NCBI RefSeq assembly: GCF_900114785.1
Contig: NZ_FOUG01000002.1
Span: forward strand, 62,001-126,000
Direction of reading: 5' to 3'
DNA: 64,000 nt
Origin: Variovorax sp. OV329
GTDB taxonomy: Bacteria; Pseudomonadota; Gammaproteobacteria; Burkholderiales; Burkholderiaceae_C
Below the pieces are notes generated by a model. That model saw only the letters and a program-made list of their open reading frames with translations, did no database searches and was not told where the DNA came from. Shown here piece after piece: positions 1 through 9,585 of the stretch; position 1 is the first letter of the stretch, and every line of letters begins with the position of its first letter. The translations under genes were made by a program, and so were the position numbers.

Positions 1-57
1 TGCACGCCACCATCTGGCGTAAGCTTCGGCCTTGCCCTTGGGGCAGAGGATGGGATC

Positions 58-348
58 TTGGACGAAGACAACAACAAGCAACAGCCGCAACAAGCCGGCG
101 ACGCGCAGCCTGCGCTGCCGCCCGGCTGGAAGCTGGAGCTTGCCCTCGGGCCCGACGCGTCGGGCCAACTCGGAGGCGTGGCCGAACTGTGGGACGGCCA
201 GGTGATGCGCTGTCGGCTGGTGCTCACCCGCTACGGACAAGACCGTGCGGCCGCCATCGCACGTGTGAATGCGCGCGTCGAATACTGGCTGTCGGAGTGG
301 CTCGCGCGCCCGCACTCGGGCGACACGCAGTTCAGCGATATCCAGTAG
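58..348 (+). CDS. Hypothetical protein, 96 aa
   Basis: I do not recognise this family. The reading frame is open to the left edge of the window, so the start could lie outside it. A TTG at 58 is the best internal start because AGAGGA precedes it by seven bases; there is no in-frame ATG. The product is small and soluble-looking, with a polar Asp/Asn/Gln-rich N-terminus and no signal peptide or membrane helix. Its C-terminal third looks helical. It converges on the LysR gene, with less than 30 bases between the stops, so it is probably not functionally tied to the urate operon. Confidence 0.5.
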   Translation: MDEDNNKQQPQQAGDAQPALPPGWKLELALGPDASGQLGGVAELWDGQVMRCRLVLTRYGQDRAAAIARVNARVEYWLSEWLARPHSGDTQFSDIQ

Positions 349-359
349 TCCAACCTGTC

Positions 360-375
360 GCAGGCCGAAGCCTGC
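360..375. terminator. Short hairpin between convergent genes
   Basis: A perfect 6-bp stem (GCAGGC/GCCTGC) with a CGAA loop fills the gap between the first gene and the LysR stop codon. Neither side has a clear T-run, so this is only a weak candidate for a shared terminator. Confidence 0.3.
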
Positions 376-376
376 A

Positions 377-1315
377 TCACGCGGCGGCCGCGTCGCCTGC
401 CTGCTTTGCAGCCACCTGCGACAGCAGCCCGCGCAGCCAGCGGTGCGCCGCCTGGTGCTGCGAGCGGTCGTGCCACAGCTGGTAGAAGCGCATGCGCGGA
501 AAGCCCTCGGGCGCCGGCACCGCCACCACCGGCAGGGTGCGCACGAACTGCATGGCGAAGTGGCGGGCCGTGGTGAACACCAGGTCGCTGTCGGCCACCA
601 GGTGCGGCGCCACCGCGTAGTAGGGAACCACCACCCGTGCATCCCGCGACACCCGCAGCCCTGCGAGGTGCGTCTCGATCACCGCCCGGTGCGCACTGGC
701 CAGCGGCAAGGGCACCACGTGCGGCGCGGCCAGGTAGCGCTCCAGCGTCATCGTGCCCTTGGCAAGCGGGTTGCGCTTGCCCATGAGGCACACCAACTCG
801 TCCTCCAGCAGCAGCGACAGGTGCAGGCGCTCGGGCGGCTGCGGCCAGTTTCCGATGACGATGTCGAGTTCGCCATGGGCAAGCGCGCGCTCGTAGTCGT
901 AGTCTGCCGTGAGCGAGTGCACCACCAGTCGCGCGTTGGGCGCCTCCACCCGGAAACGCGCCACCACGTCGCCCATGAAGCTCGCGGCCAGGTAGTCGGG
1001 CGAGGCGACGGTGAAGGTCATGGCGCTGGCGCGCGGCTCGAAGGCCTCCGGCCCGGCCAGCATGTGGTCGATGTCCAGCAGCACGCCGCGCGCGCGTTCG
1101 CGCAGCAGCAGGGCGCGCTCGGTGGGCACCATGCTGCCGCGCTCGCGCACCAGGATCGGGTCGCCGAAGGCCTCGCGCAGGCGGCGCAGGGCGGCACTGA
1201 TGGCCGGCTGCGTCTGGTTCATGCGCACCGCGACCCGCGACACGCTGCGCTCGGCGACCAGTGCGACCAGCACACGCAGCAGGTAGACGTCGATCGGATC
1301 GTTGGCACGTGACAT
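377..1315 (-). CDS. LysR-family transcriptional regulator
   Basis: The 312-residue product has the usual LysR length and layout. The N-terminal winged helix-turn-helix covers about residues 8-66, with typical core words such as NQTQPAISAALRRLREAFGD. A periplasmic-binding-protein-like effector domain follows from about residue 95. The gene is divergent from the MFS carrier and urate genes, with 153 bases between the start codons. By the usual LysR arrangement it probably controls that operon and its own expression. The inducer cannot be read from sequence; a purine or ureide intermediate is a reasonable guess. The ATG start sits at the right distance before the helix-turn-helix. Confidence 0.88.
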   Translation of the reverse strand: MSRANDPIDVYLLRVLVALVAERSVSRVAVRMNQTQPAISAALRRLREAFGDPILVRERGSMVPTERALLLRERARGVLLDIDHMLAGPEAFEPRASAMTFTVASPDYLAASFMGDVVARFRVEAPNARLVVHSLTADYDYERALAHGELDIVIGNWPQPPERLHLSLLLEDELVCLMGKRNPLAKGTMTLERYLAAPHVVPLPLASAHRAVIETHLAGLRVSRDARVVVPYYAVAPHLVADSDLVFTTARHFAMQFVRTLPVVAVPAPEGFPRMRFYQLWHDRSQHQAAHRWLRGLLSQVAAKQAGDAAAA

Positions 1316-1468
1316 GGCAAGCGCGCTAGGCTCCTCCTTCCAGGGGCACTATCAGAAAGCGTTATGTCGCCCATTATGAAAGGCGCGCGCCGCCATCCTC
1401 CTTTGTGCCTACATTCCGCCTGCACACCAACGGCCACACAACAGGCAGAGCCCCAAGGAGACAAACCC
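1316..1468. promoter_or_regulatory. Divergent LysR/urate-operon control region
   Basis: This 153-base gap must hold both promoters and the LysR operator. It contains two TTATG words 12 bp apart (1362-1366 and 1374-1378) in an otherwise GC-rich stretch, which is a candidate recognition element. I could not fix -35/-10 boxes with confidence. Confidence 0.4.
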
Positions 1469-2824
1469 ATGACCTCGCAAGCCGCCGCGGCCCCGGCCCG
1501 GCAATCCCCCCAACGCAGCGAACTCGACCTTGCCTACCGCAAGATCTTCTTCCGCCTCATCCCCTTCCTGATGCTCCTGTGGGTGCTGGCCTGGATCGAT
1601 CGGGTCAACATCGGCTTCATCAAGCTGACGATGCTCGATGACCTGAAGTGGAGCGAAGCCGTGTACGGCCTGGGCGCCGGCATCTTCTTCCTGGGCTACT
1701 TCTTCTTCGAGGTGCCCAGCAACCTGCTCCTGCAGAAGATCGGTGCCAAGAAGACCATCATGCGCATCACCATCGGCTGGGGGCTCACCTCCATCGCCAC
1801 GATGTTCGTGACCACGCCCGTGATGTTCTATTCGCTGCGCTTCCTGCTGGGGGTGTTCGAGGCGGGCTTCTATCCCGGCATCATTCTCTACCTCACCTAC
1901 TGGTTCCCGAACGACCGGCGCGCCAAGGCCTTCGGCATGTTCATGTCGGCCTCCGCTTTTGCCGGGGTGATCGGCGGCCCGCTGGCCGGCACGATCATGA
2001 ACAACCTGAACGGCGTCAACGGCTGGGCCGGCTGGCAGTGGGTGCTGCTGCTCGAGGGCATTCCCTCGGTGCTGGCCGGTATCGCCACCTTCTTCTACCT
2101 GACCGACAGGCCCGGGCAGGCCCTGTGGCTGACCGAGCGCCAGCGCCAGCTGGTGCATGCCGACCTGGAGCGTGACCGCCAGGCCCTCGGCCACCGCGAG
2201 CACAGCATGCTGGCCGCGCTGAAGGACGGGAAGATCTGGCTCCTGATCCTGATCTTCTTCTGCATCATCGCGGCCAACTCTTCGCTGACCTTCTACGGCC
2301 CCACGCTGGTCAAGGAAGTGGGCTTTACCAACCCGCTGACCGTGGGCTGGATCATGGCGGCGGCCTACCTGTGCGGCGCGGCCGGCATGATCTGGAACGG
2401 CTTCCACTCCGACCGCCACCAGGAATCCCGCTGGCACTGCGGCCTGGCCGCCGCGCTGGGCGCCGGCTCGCTGCTCGTGGTCGCCCTGGCCCTGGGCCGC
2501 AGCCCCGCCATCGTCGTGCTGGTGGGCCTGGCGCTGGCCATCGTCGGCACTATGAGCGCCATCCCCGTGTTCTGGCAGATGCCCAACCGCTTCCTGGCCG
2601 GCACCGCGGCCGCCGGCGGCGTGGCACTGATCAACTCCATCGCCAATCTGGCCGGCTTCGGCGCCCCGTGGATGCTGGGCCTGATCAAGACCGCCACCGG
2701 CAGCCTGGCCCCTGGCCTGTACGTGGTGGCCGGCGTGGAGATCTGCGCCACGCTGCTCATCCTGGCCTTCGTGCCGGCCTTCCGCAAGGAAGCCCGGATG
2801 GGCGCCACCGCACCCGCGCATTGA
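1469..2824 (+). CDS. MFS transporter, anion:cation symporter type
   Basis: This is a 451-residue polytopic carrier with about 12 hydrophobic segments. The first-helix signature (DRVNIGFIKLTML) is typical of the ACS branch of the major facilitator superfamily, which takes up organic anions such as sugar acids, phthalate and allantoate. I chose the ATG at 1469 because AAGGAG precedes it and the residues after it (a polar tail, then LAYRKIFFRLIPF) match the family N-terminus; upstream codons in the same frame look non-coding. It is first in an operon with uraD, uraH and the deaminase, so urate, allantoin or another purine breakdown product is the likely substrate. That assignment is contextual. 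Confidence 0.85.
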   Translation: MTSQAAAAPARQSPQRSELDLAYRKIFFRLIPFLMLLWVLAWIDRVNIGFIKLTMLDDLKWSEAVYGLGAGIFFLGYFFFEVPSNLLLQKIGAKKTIMRITIGWGLTSIATMFVTTPVMFYSLRFLLGVFEAGFYPGIILYLTYWFPNDRRAKAFGMFMSASAFAGVIGGPLAGTIMNNLNGVNGWAGWQWVLLLEGIPSVLAGIATFFYLTDRPGQALWLTERQRQLVHADLERDRQALGHREHSMLAALKDGKIWLLILIFFCIIAANSSLTFYGPTLVKEVGFTNPLTVGWIMAAAYLCGAAGMIWNGFHSDRHQESRWHCGLAAALGAGSLLVVALALGRSPAIVVLVGLALAIVGTMSAIPVFWQMPNRFLAGTAAAGGVALINSIANLAGFGAPWMLGLIKTATGSLAPGLYVVAGVEICATLLILAFVPAFRKEARMGATAPAH

Positions 2825-2861
2825 ACCCGAGCCGCATCACATCCAAGGGAAGCATTCCGCC

Positions 2862-3395
2862 ATGACCGTCATTTCGCAGCAACAACGCCTGGACCTCGCC
2901 GCGCTCAACGCGATGGACCGCGACGACTTCGTCGCCGCCGTGGGCCCGACCTTCGAGAATTCGCCCTGGGTGGCCGAGGCCGCCTGGTCGCGCCGGCCCT
3001 TCGCCAGCATCGACGCGCTGCACGCGGCCATGCTCGATGCCGTGCGCCAGGCGCCCGAGGAACGCCGGCTGGCCTTCCTGCGCGGCCACCCCGAACTCGC
3101 CGGCCACGAGGCCCGTGCCGGCACCATGACCCGCGAGTCGGTGGGCGAGCAGAACAGCGCAGGCCTCGACGCACTCAGCAGCGAGGAACTGCAGGAGATG
3201 CAGCGCCTGAACCTTGCCTACCGCGAGCGGCACGGCTTCCCCTTCATCATCGCCGTGCGCCGCAGCACCAAAGAGCAGATCTTCGACGCCATGCGCAGGC
3301 GAACCGCCCAGGGCACCGCCACCGAACGGGGCGCCGCGCTGGAACAGATCGGCTTCATCACCCGCGGCCGCATCGACGCCCTGCTGGCCGGCTGA
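2862..3395 (+). CDS. uraD: 2-oxo-4-hydroxy-4-carboxy-5-ureidoimidazoline (OHCU) decarboxylase
   Basis: This enzyme catalyses the third step from urate to S-allantoin, stereospecific decarboxylation of OHCU. The 177-residue length fits the family. Visible hallmarks are the catalytic-histidine segment GHPELAG at about residues 66-72, a following polar stretch ending EQNSAGLD, and the GFPFIIAVR motif at about residue 126. It starts 37 bases after the MFS gene and is followed by two hydroxyisourate hydrolases, which make its substrate. No urate oxidase (uricase, HpxO or PuuD type) is present in the window, so the first step must be encoded elsewhere. Confidence 0.93.
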   Translation: MTVISQQQRLDLAALNAMDRDDFVAAVGPTFENSPWVAEAAWSRRPFASIDALHAAMLDAVRQAPEERRLAFLRGHPELAGHEARAGTMTRESVGEQNSAGLDALSSEELQEMQRLNLAYRERHGFPFIIAVRRSTKEQIFDAMRRRTAQGTATERGAALEQIGFITRGRIDALLAG

Positions 3396-3509
3396 GGCCG
3401 CCCTCCCCTGCTTTCCCTTCATCTGCCTGCCTGGTGCGCCGCGGCGTCCCGGCCTGGCATGTCGCACCCTGAAATCGCAATCGCATCACACCCACGACGG
3501 AGCCTTGCC

Positions 3510-4046
3510 ATGACGACGACGACGACGACGAATCAGACAGCACCTCGGCTCGCACGAAGGCAGTTCGCCTTGTCGGGCCTGGCCCTCGGCGCCGCGGCCT
3601 TCGCGGTGCCCCATGCCGCCAGGGCACAGGCCGGCGCCCCGCCCGCCGGCCCGGCCCAGGCCAGCGGCCCGATCCTGCTGCATGGCGTGAGCCCTCGCCT
3701 CACGGTGCATGCGCTGGACACTTACAACGGCGCGGCGGCCACCGGCCTGCGCATCGACTTCTCCTCGAAAAAGGGTGGCGGTGGCTACGAGCTGATCCGC
3801 AGCATCGTGGTCAACGGCAACGGCCGTTCGGACGAGCCGCTGCTGATCGGCGAGAGCTACCAGCCCGGCGAGTACGAGCTGCTGCTGCACGTGGACGAGT
3901 ACTTCTCGCGCAAGCAGGCCAGGCTGCCGATGCAGCCCTTCCTGTCCAAGCTGCCGGTGCGCGTGCGCGTGGTGAACGTGGCCGAGCGCATCCACCTGCC
4001 GATCCAGTTCGGGCCGTGGAGCTACACCTATTCGCGCGGAAGCTGA
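3510..4046 (+). CDS. uraH: Tat-exported 5-hydroxyisourate hydrolase (transthyretin-like)
   Basis: The 178-residue protein has a long N-terminal extension with a twin-arginine motif (ARRQFALSG), a hydrophobic stretch and an AxA-type cleavage site (AARAQA), so it should be exported folded to the periplasm. The mature part is a transthyretin-like domain that keeps the expected catalytic residues: His in LTVHALDT, Arg in NGNGRSDEP and His in RIHLPI. The C-terminus reads TYSRGS instead of the usual YRGS because a Ser is inserted. The ATG at 3510 directly precedes a Thr-rich leader; an in-frame ATG at 3459 is less likely. It is co-transcribed with uraD and the cytoplasmic paralogue just downstream. 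Confidence 0.88.
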   Translation: MTTTTTTNQTAPRLARRQFALSGLALGAAAFAVPHAARAQAGAPPAGPAQASGPILLHGVSPRLTVHALDTYNGAAATGLRIDFSSKKGGGGYELIRSIVVNGNGRSDEPLLIGESYQPGEYELLLHVDEYFSRKQARLPMQPFLSKLPVRVRVVNVAERIHLPIQFGPWSYTYSRGS

Positions 4047-4081
4047 GACAGGCAATTCGATAGGACCACAAGGAGACGCTC

Positions 4082-4417
4082 ATGACCGGCATCACCACCC
4101 ACGTGCTCAACATCACCACCGGCCGGCCGCTGACCGGCCTGCAGGTGGACCTCTACGACGTGGCGACCGAACCGCCCACCCGGCTGAACAGCACCCGCAC
4201 CAACGCCGACGGCCGAACCGATTCGCCCATGCTGGCGCCGCAGTCGGCCCGCGCCGGGCACTTCGAGCTGCGCTTCCACGTCGGCGACTTCTTCAAGGCG
4301 AGCGACGGGCTCTCGGACGTGGTGCCCGTGCGATTCGCCGTGATGGACGCTGCCCAGCACTTCCACGTGCCCATGCTGTGCTCGCCGTGGTTCTTTTCCA
4401 CCTACCGCGGCAGCTGA
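4082..4417 (+). CDS. uraH: 5-hydroxyisourate hydrolase, cytoplasmic
   Basis: This enzyme hydrolyses 5-hydroxyisourate to OHCU, the substrate of UraD. The 111-residue protein is a minimal transthyretin-related domain with no signal peptide. It has the invariant set of the family: N-terminal His in THVLN, Arg in NADGRTDSP, His in HFHVPML, and the canonical C-terminal tetrapeptide YRGS. An AAGGAG box lies just before the ATG. Together with the preceding Tat-exported paralogue it gives one operon two compartments for the same reaction. Confidence 0.94.
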   Translation: MTGITTHVLNITTGRPLTGLQVDLYDVATEPPTRLNSTRTNADGRTDSPMLAPQSARAGHFELRFHVGDFFKASDGLSDVVPVRFAVMDAAQHFHVPMLCSPWFFSTYRGS

Positions 4418-4447
4418 GCCAGACAACGACCGGAGAACCCAAGAGAA

Positions 4448-4924
4448 ATGAACCAAGACCCCAACGCAGAGAAGTACCTCGTCGACTCCATCCGCCTGGC
4501 CATGGAGAACGTGCGCCAGCGCAAGACCTGGCCTTTCGGCGCCGTGATCGCGCGCGATGGCGCGGTGATCGCCACCGCGGTGAACGAGGTCGATGCACTG
4601 TGCGACCCCACCGCCCATGCCGAGATGCAGGTGGTGCGCGCCGCCGCCAAGGTGCTGGGCAGCACGGACCTGTCGGGCACCACGGTGTACGCCAGCGGCT
4701 ACCCCTGCTCGATGTGCCTCACGGCCATGTACCTGGCGGGCGTGAAGAAGGTCTACTACGCCTACTCCAACGAGGATGGCGAACCCTACGATCTCTCGGC
4801 CGAGCGCGGCTACATCGAGATTGCGCGGCCTATCGAGGAGCGCGAGATGAAGATCGAGGGATTGCGGGCGCGCGACCGGAACGACGAGGACCTGTACGAG
4901 GCGTGGAAGCGCGTGGCGCCCTGA
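4448..4924 (+). CDS. Nucleoside/guanine deaminase (CDA fold)
   Basis: This is a 158-residue zinc deaminase of the cytidine-deaminase superfamily. The zinc and catalytic motifs are both present: HAE in the segment TAHAEMQ at about residue 58, and PCxxC in YPCSMCLTAMY at about residue 84. Length and C-terminal features fit the bacterial guanine deaminase/nucleoside deaminase subgroup better than tRNA adenosine deaminase TadA. It is the last gene of the urate operon. Conversion of guanine to xanthine would feed the pathway, but substrate specificity cannot be proved from sequence. A strong hairpin terminator follows. Confidence 0.85.
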   Translation: MNQDPNAEKYLVDSIRLAMENVRQRKTWPFGAVIARDGAVIATAVNEVDALCDPTAHAEMQVVRAAAKVLGSTDLSGTTVYASGYPCSMCLTAMYLAGVKKVYYAYSNEDGEPYDLSAERGYIEIARPIEEREMKIEGLRARDRNDEDLYEAWKRVAP

Positions 4925-4959
4925 CGAAGCGCGGCCGGTTGCAAGCGGCTTAGAAATGA

Positions 4960-4989
4960 AAATGGGCCCCGGTCGGGGCCCATTTCGTT
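4960..4989 (+). terminator. Rho-independent terminator of the urate operon
   Basis: An 11-bp perfect stem (AAATGGGCCCC/GGGGCCCATTT) with a GGTC loop is followed by CGTTT. It lies 35 bases after the deaminase stop. Its A-rich left edge also lets it serve the tRNA gene coming from the other strand. Confidence 0.85.
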
Positions 4990-5080
4990 TGGAGGAGAGG
5001 GAGGGATTCGAACCCTCGGTGGGCTATGAACCCACGCCTGATTTCGAGTCAGGTACATTAGACCACTCTGCCACCTCTCC
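4990..5080 (-). tRNA. tRNA-Ser (anticodon CGA)
   Basis: This is a complete class II tRNA on the minus strand. It has a 7-bp acceptor stem GGAGAGG/CCTCTCC, the anticodon stem CCTGA/TCAGG around loop CTCGAAA (anticodon CGA), and a long variable arm with a GTGGG/CCCAC stem. The T arm is GAGGG-TTCGAAT-CCCTC, and CCA is genomically encoded. The discriminator base before CCA reads U, whereas bacterial tRNA-Ser normally has G73. The gene lies 68 bases downstream of serS on the same strand. Confidence 0.95.
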
Positions 5081-5103
5081 GGTGCGTGTCTGTCGAGCCT
5101 GCG

Positions 5104-5112
5104 ATTCTAGCA
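5104..5112 (-). promoter_or_regulatory. Probable extended -10 promoter for tRNA-Ser
   Basis: The minus strand reads TGCTAGAAT, an extended -10 box, placing transcription start near 5097 and giving a leader of about 17 bases before the tRNA. The box is the loop and edge of a perfect 7-bp palindrome (AGCCTGC/GCAGGCT, 5096-5116). No good -35 hexamer is seen. Confidence 0.45.
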
Positions 5113-5148
5113 GGCTTTTCAAAGCTTCCCGTTTTTCCGAGGTGCCTT

Positions 5149-6540
<1,392 letters not shown>

Positions 6541-6564
6541 TCACCCACAAGGAGATGAATCGCC

Positions 6565-6966
6565 ATGCAAGCCTATCTCGCCTTCGACGGCAACGCGACC
6601 GAGGCACTTTCGTTCTATGCCAAGTGCCTGGACGGAAAGATCGTGTTCTCAATGACCTTTGCCGAGAGCCCCATGGCCAAGGACACGCCCGACAGCCACA
6701 AGAACAAGATCATGCATGCCACCCTGGAGGCGCAGGGCCACCAGCTGATGGCCTCCGACATGCCGCCGGGCATGCCGCACGAGGGCTTCAAGGGTTTCTC
6801 GCTTTCGGTGCAGGGCAAGAGCGTGGAGGAAGGCAAGCGCCTGTTCGATGCGCTGTCCGCCGGCGGGAAGGTGACCATGCCTTATGGCGAGACCTTCTGG
6901 GCGAAAGGCTTCGGCATGCTGGAGGACAAGTTCGGGGTGCCTTGGATGGTCAACTGCGAGCACTGA
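6565..6966 (+). CDS. VOC-family protein, PhnB-like
   Basis: This 133-residue protein has the vicinal-oxygen-chelate fold of the PhnB/YjdN group. The start YLAFDGNATEALSFYAKCLDG, the central GHQLMASDMPP and the closing segment KFGVPWMVNCEH are characteristic. Members bind small molecules or act as glyoxalase-like enzymes, but most have no proven activity. AAGGAGA sits six bases before the ATG. It is divergent from serS with an 84-base gap and is probably monocistronic, because a GC-rich repeat region follows. Confidence 0.88.
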   Translation: MQAYLAFDGNATEALSFYAKCLDGKIVFSMTFAESPMAKDTPDSHKNKIMHATLEAQGHQLMASDMPPGMPHEGFKGFSLSVQGKSVEEGKRLFDALSAGGKVTMPYGETFWAKGFGMLEDKFGVPWMVNCEH

Positions 6967-7137
6967 CTGCCCCCCGGCTTTTCACTCCGCTTCGCTTCGT
7001 GTAATTCGCCACCCCCCGAGGGGGAGACTCCGCCTGCGGCCCGGCAAAGCCGGTTCCGCGGCGAGGGCTGGCTTCGGGGTCTGTCACGCCGGCTGGGAGG
7101 GGCCACCTGCGGACTACGTCCGCGGTGGGGTGCGCGC
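6967..7137. repeat. GC-rich intergenic repeat-like element
   Basis: This 171-base non-coding gap is packed with short inverted repeats. Examples are CCCCC-GA-GGGGG, CCGGC-AAA-GCCGG, and a hairpin at 7104-7127 with stem GCGGAC-TAC-GTCCGC extended by CACC/GGTG. Its style matches dispersed intergenic sequences I associate with Comamonadaceae genomes. No second copy is visible in this window. It may also act as a bidirectional terminator between the convergent VOC and PLP-enzyme genes. Confidence 0.5.
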
Positions 7138-8085
7138 TCAGTTCAGGCTGGCGGGGTCCACGTTGGCGCCGCAGATGATCAGGCAGATCTTTTCGCCAGG
7201 CTGGGGGCGGTAGGTGCCTGATTGCAGCGCGGCCAGCGGCAGCGCGGCGGCGGGCTCGACGGCGAGCTTCAGTTCCTTCCACAGCCACAGCTGCGCGCTG
7301 CGGATGGCTGTGTCGGGCAGCAGCAGGGCATCGCGTACGTGGGCCTGGGTGTGCTCCCAGGCCAGGGCGCCGATGCGGCGCGCGCCCAGCGAGTCGGCGG
7401 CGATGCCGCTCACTTCCACATCCACGGGCTCGCCAGCTTCTCGGGCGCGGAACAGGGTGGGCGCCTGCTCGGGCTCCAGCGACACCACGCGGCTGCGTGT
7501 CTCGAACCAGGCGGCCAGGCCGCCGATGAGGCCGCCGCCGCCCACGCTGACGAGCACGCTGGCGGGCAGGCCGCCCTGCGCCTCGATCTCGCGGCCCAGG
7601 GTGCCGGCGCCGGCCACCACTTCGGGCTGGTCGTAGGCATGGGTCAGCAGCGCGCCGCTCTCGCGCTGGCGCGCCAGGCAGGCGGCCAGGGCATCGGCAT
7701 AGGCGGCGCCCCCGACCACCACCTTGGCGCCCAGCGAACGCAGGCGCGCGCGCTTGGCCTCGGAAGAGATCTCGGGCAGGAACACCTCGCAATGCACGCC
7801 CAGCGCCTGCGCTGCGCCGGCGGTGGCGATGCCGGCATTGCCGCCCGAGGCCACGATTGCCCCGCTTTCGGGGATGTCGTGTGACAGCAGCCGGTTCATC
7901 ATGCCGCGCGCCTTGAAGCTGCCGCTGGCCTGCAGGTGCTCAAGCTTGAGCCAGATCTCGACGCCCGATCGTTCGATGCCGAAGAGCGCGCCGGGCAGCT
8001 TCCAAAGCGGCGTCTCGCGCACGTAGCCGCGGCCCTGCTCGCGCAGCCGCTGCGCAGCCGCCTCGATGTCCGCACGCCAGCTCAC
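7138..8085 (-). CDS. Threonine dehydratase-like PLP enzyme
   Basis: This 315-residue fold-type II pyridoxal-phosphate enzyme resembles catabolic threonine/serine dehydratases. The PLP lysine lies in ASGSFKARG at about residue 55, and the phosphate-cradle glycine loop is [10 protein letters not shown]. There is no C-terminal ACT regulatory domain, which argues against biosynthetic IlvA. The start is a GTG at 8085 that overlaps the ispH stop in the sequence GTGA, so translation is probably coupled. The frame extends upstream inside ispH, but those codons are antisense-like. The exact substrate (threonine, serine or hydroxy-aspartate) is unresolved. Confidence 0.85.
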   Translation of the reverse strand: MSWRADIEAAAQRLREQGRGYVRETPLWKLPGALFGIERSGVEIWLKLEHLQASGSFKARGMMNRLLSHDIPESGAIVASGGNAGIATAGAAQALGVHCEVFLPEISSEAKRARLRSLGAKVVVGGAAYADALAACLARQRESGALLTHAYDQPEVVAGAGTLGREIEAQGGLPASVLVSVGGGGLIGGLAAWFETRSRVVSLEPEQAPTLFRAREAGEPVDVEVSGIAADSLGARRIGALAWEHTQAHVRDALLLPDTAIRSAQLWLWKELKLAVEPAAALPLAALQSGTYRPQPGEKICLIICGANVDPASLN

Positions 8086-9047
8086 GAGATGTGCCCCGGG
8101 TGCTTCTGGCCTTCCAGCTTCAGGCCCTTGGGCAGCGGGAACTTGATGGTTTCCTCGATGCCGCTCATCTTGCGCACCGACACTGCGCCCAAGGCGCGGA
8201 TGCGCTCGATCACTTCCTTGACCAGCACCTCGGGCGCCGACGCGCCCGCCGTGAGGCCCACGCGCGTCTTGCCCTCGAACCACTGCGCTTTCAGTTCGTC
8301 GGCCGAATCGACCATGTAGCTCTCGGTGCCCAGGCGCTGCGCCAGCTCGCGCAGGCGGTTGCTGTTGGAGCTGGTGGGGCTGCCCACCACGATCACGATG
8401 TCCACCTGGGGGCTCAGTACCTTCACCGCATCCTGGCGATTTTGCGTGGCATAGCAGATGTCCTGCTGCTTGGGCTCGCGCACGCTGGGAAAGCGCGCGC
8501 GCACGGCCGCGGCGATGTCGGCCGCGTCGTCCACCGACAGCGTGGTCTGCGTGACCACCGCAAGCTTCTCGGTCTGCCCCGGCTGCACGCGGGCCACGTC
8601 CTTCACGTCCTCCACCAGGTGGATGCCGCTGGACAGCTGGCCCATGGTGCCTTCCACCTCGGGGTGCCCCTTGTGGCCGATCATGATGAATTCGAAGCCT
8701 TCCCTGGCCAGCTTCGCAACCTCGACGTGCACCTTGGTCACCAGCGGACAGGTGGCGTCGAAGATGGAGAAGCCGCGCGCACGCGCCTCGGCCTCCACCG
8801 CTTTGCTCACGCCGTGGGCACTGAAGACCAGGGTGGCGCCAGGCGGGACTTCGTCCAGTTCCTCGATGAAGATCGCGCCCTTGGCCTTCAGTTCGTTCAC
8901 GACGTAGGTGTTGTGCACGATCTCGTGGCGCACGTAGATGGGCGCGCCGAACTTGGCGATGGCGCGTTCCACGATCTCGATGGCACGGTCCACGCCGGCG
9001 CAGAAGCCCCGCGGCTCGGCCAGGATGATCTCGTTGACGGCACTCAT
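8082..9047 (-). CDS. ispH: 4-hydroxy-3-methylbut-2-enyl diphosphate reductase
   Basis: IspH catalyses the last step of the non-mevalonate isoprenoid pathway, making IPP and DMAPP with a [4Fe-4S] cluster. The 321-residue protein keeps the three cluster cysteines ([34 protein letters not shown]) and the active-site segment TAGASAPE. It starts 5 bases after the FKBP gene stop and overlaps the next gene by 4 bases. The fkpB-ispH order is widely conserved in proteobacteria. Confidence 0.97.
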   Translation of the reverse strand: MSAVNEIILAEPRGFCAGVDRAIEIVERAIAKFGAPIYVRHEIVHNTYVVNELKAKGAIFIEELDEVPPGATLVFSAHGVSKAVEAEARARGFSIFDATCPLVTKVHVEVAKLAREGFEFIMIGHKGHPEVEGTMGQLSSGIHLVEDVKDVARVQPGQTEKLAVVTQTTLSVDDAADIAAAVRARFPSVREPKQQDICYATQNRQDAVKVLSPQVDIVIVVGSPTSSNSNRLRELAQRLGTESYMVDSADELKAQWFEGKTRVGLTAGASAPEVLVKEVIERIRALGAVSVRKMSGIEETIKFPLPKGLKLEGQKHPGHIS

Positions 9048-9052
9048 GGGGT

Positions 9053-9520
9053 TCACAGCACGCCGATCAGCCGGACCTCGAAGGTCACGGGCTGGCCGGC
9101 CAGGGGATGGTTGAAGTCGAAGCGCACCGCGGTGTCGCTCAGCTCGGTCACGGCGCCAGCGTAGCTGCCCTGCCCGTCGGGCGTGGGGAACTGCACCACG
9201 TCGCCAAGCTGGTACTTCTCGTCGGGGTCGCCCATCTTGGCCAGCAGGCTGCGGGCCACCCATTGCTGCATCTCGGGGTTGCGCTCGCCGAAGGCCTCGC
9301 CGGCCGGCAGCTCGAAGGTCACGTGGGCGCCCTCGGCCAGGCCGAGCAGGCGCTGCTCCATGGCCGGCGACAGCTCGCCCGTTCCCAGCGACAGCGTGGC
9401 GGGCTTGTCGTTGAAGGTGTTGATGACGTCGCCCGCCGGGCCCGACAGCCGGTAGTGCAGGGTGAGGAAGGCGCCGGGCGTCACAACGACGGCGGCATCG
9501 GCGGAATTAGGCGCAGACAA
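9053..9520 (-). CDS. fkpB: FKBP-type peptidyl-prolyl cis-trans isomerase, SlyD/FkpB-like
   Basis: This 155-residue single-domain prolyl isomerase has the FKBP core ([18 protein letters not shown] at about residues 19-36) with an insert-in-flap domain, as in FkpB and SlyD. The His-rich tail of SlyD is absent. No ATG is available: TTG at 9520 gives 155 residues and a GTG at 9484 would give 143, so the start is uncertain. It leads the operon with ispH. It is divergent from radC, 65 bases away. Confidence 0.9.
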   Translation of the reverse strand: MSAPNSADAAVVVTPGAFLTLHYRLSGPAGDVINTFNDKPATLSLGTGELSPAMEQRLLGLAEGAHVTFELPAGEAFGERNPEMQQWVARSLLAKMGDPDEKYQLGDVVQFPTPDGQGSYAGAVTELSDTAVRFDFNHPLAGQPVTFEVRLIGVL

Positions 9521-9585
9521 GGTGGGGAGCCCCGATAAACTGATCCCCGTATTTTAGGGAGGGGGGTCAAAGGCCCCGAAGCACC

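Noticed and set aside
5096..5116. Perfect AGCCTGC/GCAGGCT stem-loop as the serS terminator
   Set aside because: On the serS strand the T-run is on the wrong side. The loop reads as an extended -10 box for the tRNA, so I annotated a promoter instead.
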